Below are positions 17,396-26,467 of a DNA stretch of 64,000 bases, one piece after another (within the stretch, counting starts at the first letter, position 1; every line of letters begins with the position of its first letter). A program made the translations under genes and the position numbers. The stretch is from H2-BAC3 sp045863035 (GTDB lineage: Bacteria; Bacteroidota; Ignavibacteria; Ignavibacteriales; Ignavibacteriaceae). Below the pieces are notes generated by a model. The model searched no databases and was not told the DNA's origin. It saw nothing but the letters and a program-made list of their open reading frames with translations. The stretch covers positions 102,525 through 166,524 of the forward strand of contig BTUV01000003.1 of the NCBI GenBank assembly GCA_045863035.1, in the 5' to 3' direction.

Positions 17396-18865
17396 CTGAA
17401 AAGATTTTTCATTCTGTTACTGCTTTTTTCCGCCTTTGCCGGACAGGTGAAGCTTGCCGCACAGGAGAAACTTCTGTGGGGCGCTGACCCCAGCGGCGGA
17501 GCTCCGTATGTGTTTGCTGACCCTTCAAATCCACAGGTCTATATAGGGTTTGATGTTGAAGTTGCAAATGCCATTGCAAACAAGCTGGGGATGGAAGCAG
17601 AACTGGTTCCCACAGACTGGACTTCCATCGTCGAATCACTCAAGAGGAAAGAATTCAGAATTATCATCAACGGATTTGAGCCGACTTCTGACCGGGCAAA
17701 GCAGATTATTTTCAGCAAGCCCTATTACATCTTTCAGCTTCAGCTAACTGTCCGGAAAGACCGGCAGGATATTGACTCATTGGCAGACTGCATTGCCCGG
17801 AAAAAAACAGTGGGCACGCTCGCGAACTGCGCTGCATCACGTCTGCTTGAAAGCAGCGGAGCAGTATATATAGAATACCCCGACCCGGTTGCCGCGTATG
17901 TTGATCTCGAATACGGCCGTATTGATGCAGTGCTGATGGATGTTCCGATGGAAATGTTTTATGCAAGAAAAAATCCGGCGTTCATTAATGTCGGTCCGCT
18001 TTTTCATCCGGGCACCTATGTTGCCGGTCTCCGTAATGACGACTCTTCACTGCAAAAGAGAATAAATCTTGCAATTGATACTCTTATATCTGACGGCTCT
18101 ATTGAACGCATTATGAGAAAGTGGGAGCTGTGGGACTCAACCCAGCACGCACTACTCACAGGCACTGGTGACTTTCAGATAACAGGACGCACATTCAACT
18201 GGGTGGAAGCCCTTATTAAACTTCTAAAAGCCGCATTTGTTACCATTCTGATTGCATTCGGCTCAATGATTATCGCTATGGTGCTCGGTGTGCCTCTTGC
18301 CTTCGGACAGGCATACGGTTCAGCCCCTGTTCGATGGCTTTGCACGGTTTACATAGAATTTTTCAGAGGAACCCCCGTCCTCATTCAGCTTCTTTTCCTC
18401 TATTTCGGACTGCCGGTGATCGGAATAGTTCTGCCCGGTTGGCTAACCGCTTTGATAGGTCTTGGTCTTAATTATGCAGCGTATGAGTCACAGATATATC
18501 GCACGGCGTTTCAGGCGGTGCCCCAAAGGCAGTGGGATGTTTCTTATTCACTCGGTATGAAGCCATTCTTAACCTTCAGAAGAATAATTTTTCCTCAGGC
18601 CTTCCGTATAGCGCTGCCGCCCATGACAAATGATTTTGTTGCGCTCTTTAAGGATACTTCAACCGCTTATGTGATTGCCGTATGGGAACTTGCAACTGCC
18701 TACCGTGAACTTGCAAACGCAACAGGGCAGTTTTTACTTCTTGGTATTATAGTCTCTGCATTTTACCTGATGATGAGTCTGCCGCTTGCTCACTATGCAC
18801 GTAAACTCGAAAAGAAATTCAACCCTTCTCAGGGTAACGGTAAGGAGGCGCTGCGTCTTGATTAA
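17396..18865 (+). CDS. Polar amino-acid ABC importer: fused substrate-binding protein and permease
   Basis: The recognised domains run from residue 20 onward: a type-3 solute-binding domain (about 22-250, GFDVEVANAIANKLGMEAEL), then a HisM/GlnP-type permease (about 265-480) with EAA-loop residues near SYSLGMKPFLTFRRIIFPQA. GTG 17447 cuts into a signal peptide. Reading in frame from CTG 17396 gives KRFFILLLLFSAFAG before the domain, and the frame is closed by a stop at 17372. I therefore place the start at CTG 17396 (489 residues), with a purine-rich AAGGAAAG 15 bases upstream. A non-standard start, or an error in one base, must be assumed. The stop overlaps the ATPase start by 8 bp. Confidence 0.82.
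   Translation: MKRFFILLLLFSAFAGQVKLAAQEKLLWGADPSGGAPYVFADPSNPQVYIGFDVEVANAIANKLGMEAELVPTDWTSIVESLKRKEFRIIINGFEPTSDRAKQIIFSKPYYIFQLQLTVRKDRQDIDSLADCIARKKTVGTLANCAASRLLESSGAVYIEYPDPVAAYVDLEYGRIDAVLMDVPMEMFYARKNPAFINVGPLFHPGTYVAGLRNDDSSLQKRINLAIDTLISDGSIERIMRKWELWDSTQHALLTGTGDFQITGRTFNWVEALIKLLKAAFVTILIAFGSMIIAMVLGVPLAFGQAYGSAPVRWLCTVYIEFFRGTPVLIQLLFLYFGLPVIGIVLPGWLTALIGLGLNYAAYESQIYRTAFQAVPQRQWDVSYSLGMKPFLTFRRIIFPQAFRIALPPMTNDFVALFKDTSTAYVIAVWELATAYRELANATGQFLLLGIIVSAFYLMMSLPLAHYARKLEKKFNPSQGNGKEALRLD
18842..18848 (+). promoter_or_regulatory. Ribosome binding site deciding a TTG start
   Basis: AAGGAGG lies 9 bases before TTG 18858 and inside the end of the permease frame. It supports TTG as the ATPase start rather than the earlier in-frame ATG codons at 18786 and 18795. 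Confidence 0.75.
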
Positions 18866-19595
18866 AACAGAGAACCTGTGCAAAAGGGCAAACGGCGAAT
18901 ATATATTAAAAGAGATTAATTTCTCTCTCCCCTCCGGATCAGTGCTCGGCATAATAGGCGAGTCAGGCAGCGGAAAAACCTCGCTTCTGATGTGTCTGAC
19001 TGCATTGCAAAATTTTGATGCCGGCTCGGTCACCGTAAAGGAGATGACAATAAAAAGCGGAACCGTAAATAACAAGGATGAGTATATATGGAACTACCGC
19101 CGCCAGATTGGCGTGGTATTTCAGCAATTATATTTGTTCCCCCATCTCACGGTTTTGCGGAATATCATTGAAGCGCCTGTTCATGTCTGCCGTGAGTCAC
19201 ATGAAAAAGCCGCATTAAAAGCTATGGATTTACTGGGTAAAGTGGGTCTCAGACATAAAGCAGAAGAGTACCCTGATAATCTTTCAGGCGGTGAGCAGCA
19301 GCGTGTTGCTATCTGCCGGGCGCTTGCTATGAGTCCGGAAGTGCTCCTGCTCGATGAACCAACCAGTGCGCTTGACCCCCGTTATAGCTCTGACGTCCGC
19401 TCTCTGTTGCAGGAGTTTGTTAATCAGGGTCATACGCTCATCATTGTTTCTCACTCCCTCAACTTTTTGCGCGGGTTTGCGTCTCATTTCATCTATTTGG
19501 AAAAAGGAGAGCTTGTTGAGTTTAATACCGCCCGGCAGTTTCTTGAATCACCAACGGATGAAAGAACAAAAAATTTTCTTACTCATTTTTCTTAA
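18858..19595 (+). CDS. Polar amino-acid ABC importer ATPase
   Basis: From TTG 18858 the protein has 245 residues (IKTENLCKRANGEYILKEI...). Walker A is GESGSGKTS, the Q-loop lies in VVFQQLYLFPHLTV, the ABC signature is LSGGEQQR and Walker B is VLLLDEPTSALDP. The HisP/GlnQ subfamily energises uptake of polar amino acids. Translation is coupled to the fused binding protein/permease by an 8-bp overlap, so these two genes may form a complete importer. An exported protein of unknown function follows after 9 bp. Confidence 0.93.
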   Translation: MIKTENLCKRANGEYILKEINFSLPSGSVLGIIGESGSGKTSLLMCLTALQNFDAGSVTVKEMTIKSGTVNNKDEYIWNYRRQIGVVFQQLYLFPHLTVLRNIIEAPVHVCRESHEKAALKAMDLLGKVGLRHKAEEYPDNLSGGEQQRVAICRALAMSPEVLLLDEPTSALDPRYSSDVRSLLQEFVNQGHTLIIVSHSLNFLRGFASHFIYLEKGELVEFNTARQFLESPTDERTKNFLTHFS

Positions 19596-19604
19596 TATCT
19601 TTCG

Positions 19605-21254
19605 ATGAACGCTATCAGACTCTTCACTGTCATTATTTATATCTATTTCTCATTAATGACTGTCCATGCACAGGAGTGCACGGTTTCCTCACAGGGTAAA
19701 ATATCTTATAAGGTAACTGCAGAGAACAATTCTTTTACGATTCGATACACTGCATCCTCAGAAGATGCAAATCTTCTTATTGCTTTCCCTTTTAAGCAAA
19801 CTCTGCCGAATGATTATACTATCTCCTGGAATATCATTTCATCAGGCGCTAAACCCGGATATTACATCTTTCTAAAAGACCAGAGCGGAGATATCTGGAA
19901 GGGGATGAAACGTTTAACCATCCCGTCAAAAGGAACCGGCGCTATCAGCAAAGTGCATTTTAGACGGCCATCTGATCAGGGTTTTGATGCCCCGCCGGCT
20001 GTTGATTCACTCTATATATCCGTAAGCGTTTCAAAAAACAGAAAGGGTTCTTTCACTTTCAGCAAATTTCATCTTGAAGAAGAATATCTTACCGCAAAGC
20101 GTGAGTTGATGCCCGTAATGCGCGCAACATCTGGCGATGATATTGCTGCTGTTCTGATGGACCAGGACTCTGCCACATTCCATACGTTCAAACCCGGAAA
20201 GAACCGGCTCCATCTCAATTTTCATAACCCGCGCTCACCCGGCGCTTTGGTTATCCGGCGAGGGGAGAATACTGAATTAACTATTACCGTTTACAGCGTG
20301 AACCGGAAAAAGAAGAAACTCCTTGCTGAAATTGCGGGCAGCAAAAGGTCGTATATATATATACCTTTGCCGGAGCAGGAGTCGGCAGAATACATTGTTG
20401 AATTCCTTTCAAAGTATGCCTTTAATCTTTCCGAAGTCAACCTTTTGCCGGAAGTGGTTAATGATCATCCGGTTCATCTTCACTGTATCCTCTCAGAAGC
20501 CGGACAAGCCGGGTTTTACCCCCGCGGTTTTAGCAGCACCCCCTCCCCTAAAACATCTCTTTGGAAAAATGGCGGTAAAGCTGTATATATAAATCAGGAT
20601 GCTCAGATTGAACTGCCCCATTCCGGGCTTATCATCGACCCTTTTCTCAGAATTCTTGATGAAACCGGCACTTACCTAAGTGCTAAGAATACCGTTCGTT
20701 ATTCTCCTGACTCATCAAGAGTATATCATGTAAACAGAGCTTATCCGCTTGGTGAATTGTGGGTTCGTGCTTTTGTTGACACAATTAATAAAATTCCTTA
20801 TCTGAACCTGATATATGAAGCGGCAAACCTGTATCATTTTAAGATAAAAGGAAAAGTGTTTTTAACCATCCGCCCCATAAGCTGTAACCCGTACTCCGCT
20901 GATGAAATGCGTTCACTTTACGAACCGGGTATCTTTTCAGCAATTATGAAAAACTCCGCTTTAACAATTAACAGAAGCCGGAAAGTTTATTGTATTACCG
21001 CGCCGCAGTCTGTCGGCGGTTATTCATTTCTCAAAGATGAATATATATCTGCACTTTCCGGAGGCGATTCTTTCCCCGCGTTACCGCTAACTGATAAACA
21101 GGGACTCGGGAGCATAATTCTCTCGTATGATTTTACTCTTATACCTGCTTCAAGGCGGCTTATTTTCCTGTCAATTCCTCTTGAGAATGAAAAAGCTGAG
21201 CTGGCTGATTCCCTTCTGAATCTTGAGCAGAGATTAAGGCAATATCTCCCATAA
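19605..21254 (+). CDS. Exported protein of unknown function, beta-sandwich domains
   Basis: This 549-residue protein has a signal peptide (AIRLFTVIIYIYFSLMTVHA). I did not recognise a named family. Residues about 25-160 look like a carbohydrate-binding-type beta sandwich (TISWNIISSGAKPGYYIFLK, DSLYISVSVSKNRKGSFTF). Residues about 175-280 resemble a discoidin-like domain (HTFKPGKNRLHLNF). The remainder is mixed. There is no sorting domain, transmembrane helix or catalytic motif. It begins 9 bp after the ABC ATPase, which may only reflect shared transcription. Five TATATA sites occur inside it. Confidence 0.6.
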   Translation: MNAIRLFTVIIYIYFSLMTVHAQECTVSSQGKISYKVTAENNSFTIRYTASSEDANLLIAFPFKQTLPNDYTISWNIISSGAKPGYYIFLKDQSGDIWKGMKRLTIPSKGTGAISKVHFRRPSDQGFDAPPAVDSLYISVSVSKNRKGSFTFSKFHLEEEYLTAKRELMPVMRATSGDDIAAVLMDQDSATFHTFKPGKNRLHLNFHNPRSPGALVIRRGENTELTITVYSVNRKKKKLLAEIAGSKRSYIYIPLPEQESAEYIVEFLSKYAFNLSEVNLLPEVVNDHPVHLHCILSEAGQAGFYPRGFSSTPSPKTSLWKNGGKAVYINQDAQIELPHSGLIIDPFLRILDETGTYLSAKNTVRYSPDSSRVYHVNRAYPLGELWVRAFVDTINKIPYLNLIYEAANLYHFKIKGKVFLTIRPISCNPYSADEMRSLYEPGIFSAIMKNSALTINRSRKVYCITAPQSVGGYSFLKDEYISALSGGDSFPALPLTDKQGLGSIILSYDFTLIPASRRLIFLSIPLENEKAELADSLLNLEQRLRQYLP

Positions 21255-21341
21255 TGGGGAGTGCCGGCTTTCTGCTTGCTCTGATAAAGTCCTGCGCTCA
21301 GTATATTACATACATAAATTTCAATTCTTATAAGGTTTACC

Positions 21342-22526
21342 ATGTTTGATTTTCAATCCGGAGCCCCATTCTTTGCGCAAGCGCCCGGTATGATGGAGGA
21401 AATGTGCGCGCAAGAGCTAAAAGAGCTTGGAGCTGAGGAAACAAGAGTCAGTTATCGAGGCGTTTACTTTAAAGCAGATCTCATAACACTCTGCCGCATT
21501 AATTATTCTGCCCGTATGATTTCCCGCGTACTTGCACCCCTCACCGGATTTTTCTGCCGCTCAACTGATATCCTCATCGAAAAAGCCGGAAAAATAGCGT
21601 GGGAGGAGATTTTTTCACTCAACCAGACTTTTTCAATTACCGCATCTGTCGCTAAGAGCCAGATAACCAATTCTCTCTACGCCTCGCAATGCCTGAAAGA
21701 CGGTATTGTTGACCATTTCCGTGATATATACGGAAAGCGGCCCGATGTTGATACCGTCAATCCCGATGTGAGGTTTAATCTGCATATCGAAAAAGATAAA
21801 GCCACCATCAGTCTTGATACCTCCGGTGATTCACTGCATAAACGGGGTTACCGGCTTCTGGCCGGGGAAGCGCCTATGCAGGAAACTCTCGCCGCCGCTA
21901 TTATCCGCGTTACCGAATGGGATGGTGAGCAGCCGCTTTGGGACCCCATGTGCGGCTCCGGCACTTTACTCTGCGAAGCTCTTATGCACTACTGCCGGAT
22001 TCCTGCTCAGCACCTCAGAAAGAAATTTGGCTTTTTTGCACTACCCGGATTTAACAAAGAAGAATGGGAAAAATTAAAAGCAGAGCTTGATGCCGGAATT
22101 CGCCCCCTGCCCGACGGGCTGATAAGCGGCAGTGATAAATTTCAGCGCACGCTTAACACCGCGCGGGATAATCTCTCGCGTCTTCCATTTGGTGACAAAG
22201 TAAAACTCGCCTGTCATCCCTTCAGTCATGTTAACGAATACAAAAACGGTGTCTTGGTTGTGAACCCCCCTTATGGTATCCGGCTCGGAGAGATTGAAGA
22301 GGTCCGTGTCTTATATAAAGAGCTCGGCGATTTCCTCAAGCAGCGATGCCCGGGCACAACCGCGTATATATACATGGGCGACCCCTCACTCCGTAAGGAA
22401 ATTGGTCTGAGAACCTCCCGCCGTGTTCCTCTGGTGAACGGAAAGCTCGAAGGAGTTCTTGTTAAAATTGAAAGCTACGAGGGGAGCAAAAAAGCAAAAT
22501 GGCGCGATGCAGAAAATCATTCGTAA
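21342..22526 (+). CDS. THUMP-domain 23S rRNA guanine-N2 methyltransferase (RlmL-like)
   Basis: This 394-residue protein has an N-terminal THUMP/ferredoxin-like RNA-binding part (about 1-160) and a Rossmann methyltransferase. Motif I is DPMCGSGTLLCEAL near residue 201, and the base-flipping catalytic motif is NPPYGIRLG near 308, which fits N2-guanine methylation. The family methylates 23S rRNA (RlmL/RlmK-N type) or tRNA (TrmN). It lacks the C-terminal second methyltransferase found in E. coli RlmL, so exact site specificity is uncertain. It precedes the RNase P RNA gene. Confidence 0.85.
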   Translation: MFDFQSGAPFFAQAPGMMEEMCAQELKELGAEETRVSYRGVYFKADLITLCRINYSARMISRVLAPLTGFFCRSTDILIEKAGKIAWEEIFSLNQTFSITASVAKSQITNSLYASQCLKDGIVDHFRDIYGKRPDVDTVNPDVRFNLHIEKDKATISLDTSGDSLHKRGYRLLAGEAPMQETLAAAIIRVTEWDGEQPLWDPMCGSGTLLCEALMHYCRIPAQHLRKKFGFFALPGFNKEEWEKLKAELDAGIRPLPDGLISGSDKFQRTLNTARDNLSRLPFGDKVKLACHPFSHVNEYKNGVLVVNPPYGIRLGEIEEVRVLYKELGDFLKQRCPGTTAYIYMGDPSLRKEIGLRTSRRVPLVNGKLEGVLVKIESYEGSKKAKWRDAENHS

Positions 22527-22667
22527 AATTCACCGTAAACAGAACCTTCGCGCTGTTCAAACCCGGTAATCCGTGATTGTGGGCTGAGAATGAGCCGGCT
22601 ATTTATTATATTGGATTATTATAATTAATTATTAATTCATTTTAAGCTTAGTTACAATAGAAAAGAT

Positions 22668-23095
22668 AAGAGATCAGCTCAGGCAATCGCTGTGCACGTA
22701 AGTGCATAGAGGAAAGTCCGGACTCCGACGGATGGGATGCCGGGTAACACCCGGGGGGCAGATGGCGCAAGCCGCTGTCCACAGATAAGTTCCACAGAAA
22801 AAATACCGCTTTGCTTTATGCAGAGTAAGGGTGAAATGGCAGGTTAAGCGCCTACCGCGGCCGGGGTAACCTGGTCGGTCCCTTTAGAGGGAGCGGAATA
22901 TCCTTTACTGGGTATTTCCGTCACGGAAAACCTCATCCGGAGCAAGGTCAAGCAGGAAGATTGGCGCCTTAGGGTGCCGGGAACCGTCCGTTTCCTTACT
23001 TCCGGGTGGACCGCAAGAGGGCTCCAGTAATGGCGCTCCCAGATAAATGATCGCCGCCTTTGGGTACAAAATCCGGCTTACAGGGCTGATCTCCT
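22668..23095 (+). ncRNA. rnpB: RNase P RNA (type A)
   Basis: The catalytic RNA of RNase P. Conserved blocks are visible in order: GAGGAAAGTCCGGACTCC near 22710 (P4 5' side), CAGATGGCG, GGGTGAAATGGCAGGTTAAG, and near the end AGATAAATGATCGCCGCC with ATCCGGCTTACAG (P4 3' side). The terminal P1 helix is exact: GAGATCAGC at 22670-22678 pairs with GCTGATCTC at 23085-23093. Length is about 425 nt. recJ starts about 28 bases further on, so rnpB may be processed from a shared transcript. Confidence 0.97.
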
Positions 23096-23122
23096 ATTCT
23101 TTTACTGTTGTGCGGAGGAACA

Positions 23123-24868
23123 ATGAGCAATAATGTTTGGAAAATTCTTGAGCCGGACAACCAGAAGGATGTGCTCCATCTTTCTGAGGCGCTCAACATC
23201 CCACAAAGTCTCGCACGGCTTCTGGTTATGAGAAACATCAGAACCTTTGACGAAGCAAAACGGTTTTTCCGCCCCGATCTCTCCTACCTTCATGACCCTT
23301 TCCTGATGGATGGTATGGAAGCTGCCACCGGCAGAGTGATTTTTGCTGTCACTCACAACCAGAAAATTCTCGTCTATGGCGACTACGATGTGGACGGCAC
23401 ATGCTCAACCGCGCTGATGTATATGTTCTTAAAGGAGCTTGGCGCTCATGTAGAATACTATATACCAAACCGGATGAAAGAAGGGTACGGCATTTCTACT
23501 CAGGGGATTGATTACGCCGCTTCCCTCGGCACAAATCTCATGATTTCAGTGGATTGCGGAATTACCGCAATAGAAGAAACAGAATATGCAAAATCACTCG
23601 GTGTTGAGCTGATCATCTGCGATCATCACAAGCCAAAGGATAAACTCCCCGCGGCGTTTGCTGTGCTTGACCCCCTGAAACCGCAATGCAAGTATCCTTT
23701 TAAATATCTGTCCGGCGCCGGTGTTGCCTTTAAACTCGCTCAGGGTATATCAGAACGGGTCGGGCTTCACGACAAACCGATGAAATATCTTGACCTTGTC
23801 GCCTTAGCAGGTGCGGCTGATATTGTTCCCCTTACTGATGAAAACAGAATTTTAGTGATGGAAGGACTGCAGATAATCAATAAAAATCCAAGACCTGGTG
23901 TTGCAGCTCTGATTCGTTCCAGCAGAATTCCGGACGGATATCTCAGCTCAGGTCAGATTGTTTTTTCACTTGCACCACGCATTAATGCCGCAGGTCGTTT
24001 GAGCGATGCTAAAATAGCCGTTGAACTGCTTATTACTAATGATCAGAAAACCGCCGACCGGCTGGCGCAAGACCTGGAATCAGAAAATATTGAGCGCAGG
24101 AGAATAGATGAAGGTACTTGGAACGAAGCAAGTCTGCAGGTTGAAAATTCAGAAATACTTGCCGAACAATGCTCTATCGTACTCCACAATGAGCAGTGGC
24201 ACCCGGGAGTTATCGGCATTGTTGCCTCACGTATGGTTGAGAAATATTATAAGCCCACTATTATGCTTACCACCGTTGACGGTATAGCAAAAGGTTCGGC
24301 CCGCAGTGTTTCGCGTTTTAACATTTATGAAGCACTGCGCAACTGTGAGGATATACTGCTTCATTACGGAGGACACGAAGCCGCCGCGGGACTTGCTGTT
24401 GAATTGGACAAACTGGATGAGTTTAAGGAGCGCTTTAACCGGATAGTTATGGAATCCATTTCTGATGAATCCAAAACCAGAACCATTGAAATTGATACCG
24501 AGCTTCCTTTGTCCGAAATCACCCCGAAGTTCATCCGCATACTTGAGCAGTTCGCGCCTTTCGGACCGGGGAACCATCGTCCGGTCTTTAAATCTGATAA
24601 TGTATATATACGCAAAGGGGCTGCCCGCTTCCTGAAAAATATTCACTTTGCCGCCACGTTGCGCGACCGTGATACCGAGCGTGACTTTGACTCAATCGGT
24701 TTTAATATGTTGAATAATGACACGCAGCGCCTTGCCTCTGAAGGTGGAGATATATCGGCCGTTTTCAGCATTGACTATTACACACGAGACGGCAAGCGTT
24801 TTCCTCAGTTGAAACTGAAAGATGTGGTTCTAACTGAACAGTCAATCAACGCCCAGAAAGCCGGGTAA
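23123..24868 (+). CDS. recJ: Single-stranded-DNA-specific exonuclease RecJ
   Basis: ATG 23123 follows the ribosome-binding site GGAGGAA and is preferred over TTG 23108; the product has 581 residues. RecJ degrades single-stranded DNA 5' to 3' in mismatch and recombination repair. The DHH phosphoesterase motifs are clear: GDYDVDGTCS near 86-95, DCG in SVDCGITA, and DHHKPK near 167. The DHHA1-type motif HYGGHEAAAG comes later, followed by an OB-fold C-terminus. It heads a recombination cluster with ruvC and ruvA. Confidence 0.95.
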   Translation: MSNNVWKILEPDNQKDVLHLSEALNIPQSLARLLVMRNIRTFDEAKRFFRPDLSYLHDPFLMDGMEAATGRVIFAVTHNQKILVYGDYDVDGTCSTALMYMFLKELGAHVEYYIPNRMKEGYGISTQGIDYAASLGTNLMISVDCGITAIEETEYAKSLGVELIICDHHKPKDKLPAAFAVLDPLKPQCKYPFKYLSGAGVAFKLAQGISERVGLHDKPMKYLDLVALAGAADIVPLTDENRILVMEGLQIINKNPRPGVAALIRSSRIPDGYLSSGQIVFSLAPRINAAGRLSDAKIAVELLITNDQKTADRLAQDLESENIERRRIDEGTWNEASLQVENSEILAEQCSIVLHNEQWHPGVIGIVASRMVEKYYKPTIMLTTVDGIAKGSARSVSRFNIYEALRNCEDILLHYGGHEAAAGLAVELDKLDEFKERFNRIVMESISDESKTRTIEIDTELPLSEITPKFIRILEQFAPFGPGNHRPVFKSDNVYIRKGAARFLKNIHFAATLRDRDTERDFDSIGFNMLNNDTQRLASEGGDISAVFSIDYYTRDGKRFPQLKLKDVVLTEQSINAQKAG

Positions 24869-24887
24869 CAGAAAGCCCCGCGGAAGC

Positions 24888-25424
24888 ATGATTATTCTTG
24901 GCATCGACCCCGGTTCAGTGCGGACAGGTTACGGCATCATCTCCTCCGAGAAGGGGAAATTGAAGCTGCTTGATGCAGGTGCAATCACCTTCAGAAGCGG
25001 ACTTCCAATGAGCCGGCGGCTTCATCTTATATATACCGGGCTTCAGAAGATGATGAACCAATATCACCCCGACGAACTCGCAATAGAAACAGCATTTTTC
25101 GGGAAGAATGTGCAGTCGGCTCTTAAACTCGGCTATGCACGCGGAGTTTCTATCGTTGCCGCGGTGAATAATGGGCTTGCGGTTTATGAGTATTCTCCGC
25201 GTGAAGTGAAGAAGTCAGTTACCGGCAATGGCGCCGCGGCTAAAGAACAAGTTGCTTTTATGGTACGTACTATTCTTAATCTTAAAAACAAACCAATGAC
25301 CGCTGATGCAGCCGATGCACTTGGCATTGCAATCTGTCATTCATTCAAAAAAACAGATATTGCGGGCGCTCCGAGGAACTGGGGCGATTTTATTAAGAAA
25401 AACCCCGGAAGAGTTATACAATGA
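24888..25424 (+). CDS. ruvC: Holliday-junction endonuclease RuvC
   Basis: This 178-residue RNase H-fold nuclease cuts Holliday junctions symmetrically. The four catalytic acids are in place: D7 (GIDPGS), E67 (AIETAFFG), D140 and D143 (TADAADALG). Length is normal. It follows recJ by 19 bp, and its stop overlaps the ruvA start (ATGA), so the two are translationally coupled. Confidence 0.97.
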   Translation: MIILGIDPGSVRTGYGIISSEKGKLKLLDAGAITFRSGLPMSRRLHLIYTGLQKMMNQYHPDELAIETAFFGKNVQSALKLGYARGVSIVAAVNNGLAVYEYSPREVKKSVTGNGAAAKEQVAFMVRTILNLKNKPMTADAADALGIAICHSFKKTDIAGAPRNWGDFIKKNPGRVIQ

Positions 25425-26005
25425 TTGGATATCTTAAAGGCGAAATCATTAACGCCGCTCCAACCCGCATTCTGGTTGATGTTAACGGCGTGGGGTATGT
25501 GGTTAATATATCACTTAATACTTTTGAAGCACTAAGCGGAAAAAAATCCGTTCAGCTATATATATCAACCATCGTGCGTGAGGACTCAATCGCGCTCTAC
25601 GGATTTTCGGGCGAAGAAGAAAAAGCCATGTTTGAGCTGCTTATTTCAGTAAGCGGCATCGGAGCGAAATCAGCGCTCTCCATTCTTTCCGGCATCCGCG
25701 CCGAAGAACTGCGCCGGACAATAACTCATGCCGATACTGCACGGCTTTCAACCATCCCCGGTATTGGCAAAAAAACTGCTGAGCGGCTGGTACTTGAACT
25801 GCGCGAAAAAGTGGATGCGGTTCCCTCCTCAGCAGCAGGATCTGCGCCAATCGGAATCCGCTCTGAAGCTGTATCTGCTCTTATTGCATTGGGCTACAGC
25901 CAGAAAAACGCGGAACAGGCAGTCCGTGATATATTAGGAGTTACTCCGGATATATCCATCGAAGAACTGCTGAAAAACGCGCTGCGCAAATTTGCGTCGC
26001 GATGA
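25421..26005 (+). CDS. ruvA: Holliday-junction branch migration protein RuvA
   Basis: This 194-residue protein has an N-terminal OB fold (MIGYLKGEI...VDVNGVGYVV). Two helix-hairpin-helix motifs follow (SVSGIGAKSALSIL and TIPGIGKKTAERLV), then the RuvB-binding C-terminal domain (SALIALGYSQKNAEQAV). It holds the junction while RuvB drives migration. ruvB is not adjacent and not in the window. The start overlaps the ruvC stop by 4 bp. Confidence 0.97.
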   Translation: MIGYLKGEIINAAPTRILVDVNGVGYVVNISLNTFEALSGKKSVQLYISTIVREDSIALYGFSGEEEKAMFELLISVSGIGAKSALSILSGIRAEELRRTITHADTARLSTIPGIGKKTAERLVLELREKVDAVPSSAAGSAPIGIRSEAVSALIALGYSQKNAEQAVRDILGVTPDISIEELLKNALRKFASR

Positions 26006-26467
26006 TGAAGTATGAACTTTGATTTTGCCTTTGCGAAACTTTGCTCCCTTTGCGTTTAACCTGCGAAGCTTACTTCTAATATCATTCCTTCGAAATTGCT
26101 GTGAGTCTGAGCATTACTTTTCCTTCAACGCCGAAGGTGTGACATTATTGTAGAAATAACATCTAGATATGCGATCCAAAACGCCGAAGGCGTGACATTA
26201 TCTTATGCTGCATCTGATCTCATCCAGCCATCGCAACAACATTTAACTCTGCGAATCTTTGCGCATCCTTTGCGTTTAAACCTCGAAGAAGTATCATACC
26301 CAACAAAACCCCAACCAACTCCGAAGGGGTGATATTATTGCGGTACCCCTGCGTGTTTCATCAAAATCACCCTCCTCCATTTATAATGTCATCGCTTCGG
26401 GATTGTTATATATTCTCCTAAATGATATATGAACATATATTACTCATTACTAACTACTCATTACTAA
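26006..26467. repeat. Intergenic repeat island 1 (CCGAAGG cores plus terminal array)
   Basis: No gene. It holds three direct copies of a core like CCGAAGGNGTGACATTAT (26129-26148, 26182-26200, 26320-26339) and one inverted copy (26381-26403). There are also two GCGAAnCTTTGC..CCTTTGCGTTTAA segments (near 26031 and 26255). At the right edge (26439-26472) an array of TAATTAGTAATGAG type runs straight into the stop codon of the FAH-family gene. Confidence 0.8.
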
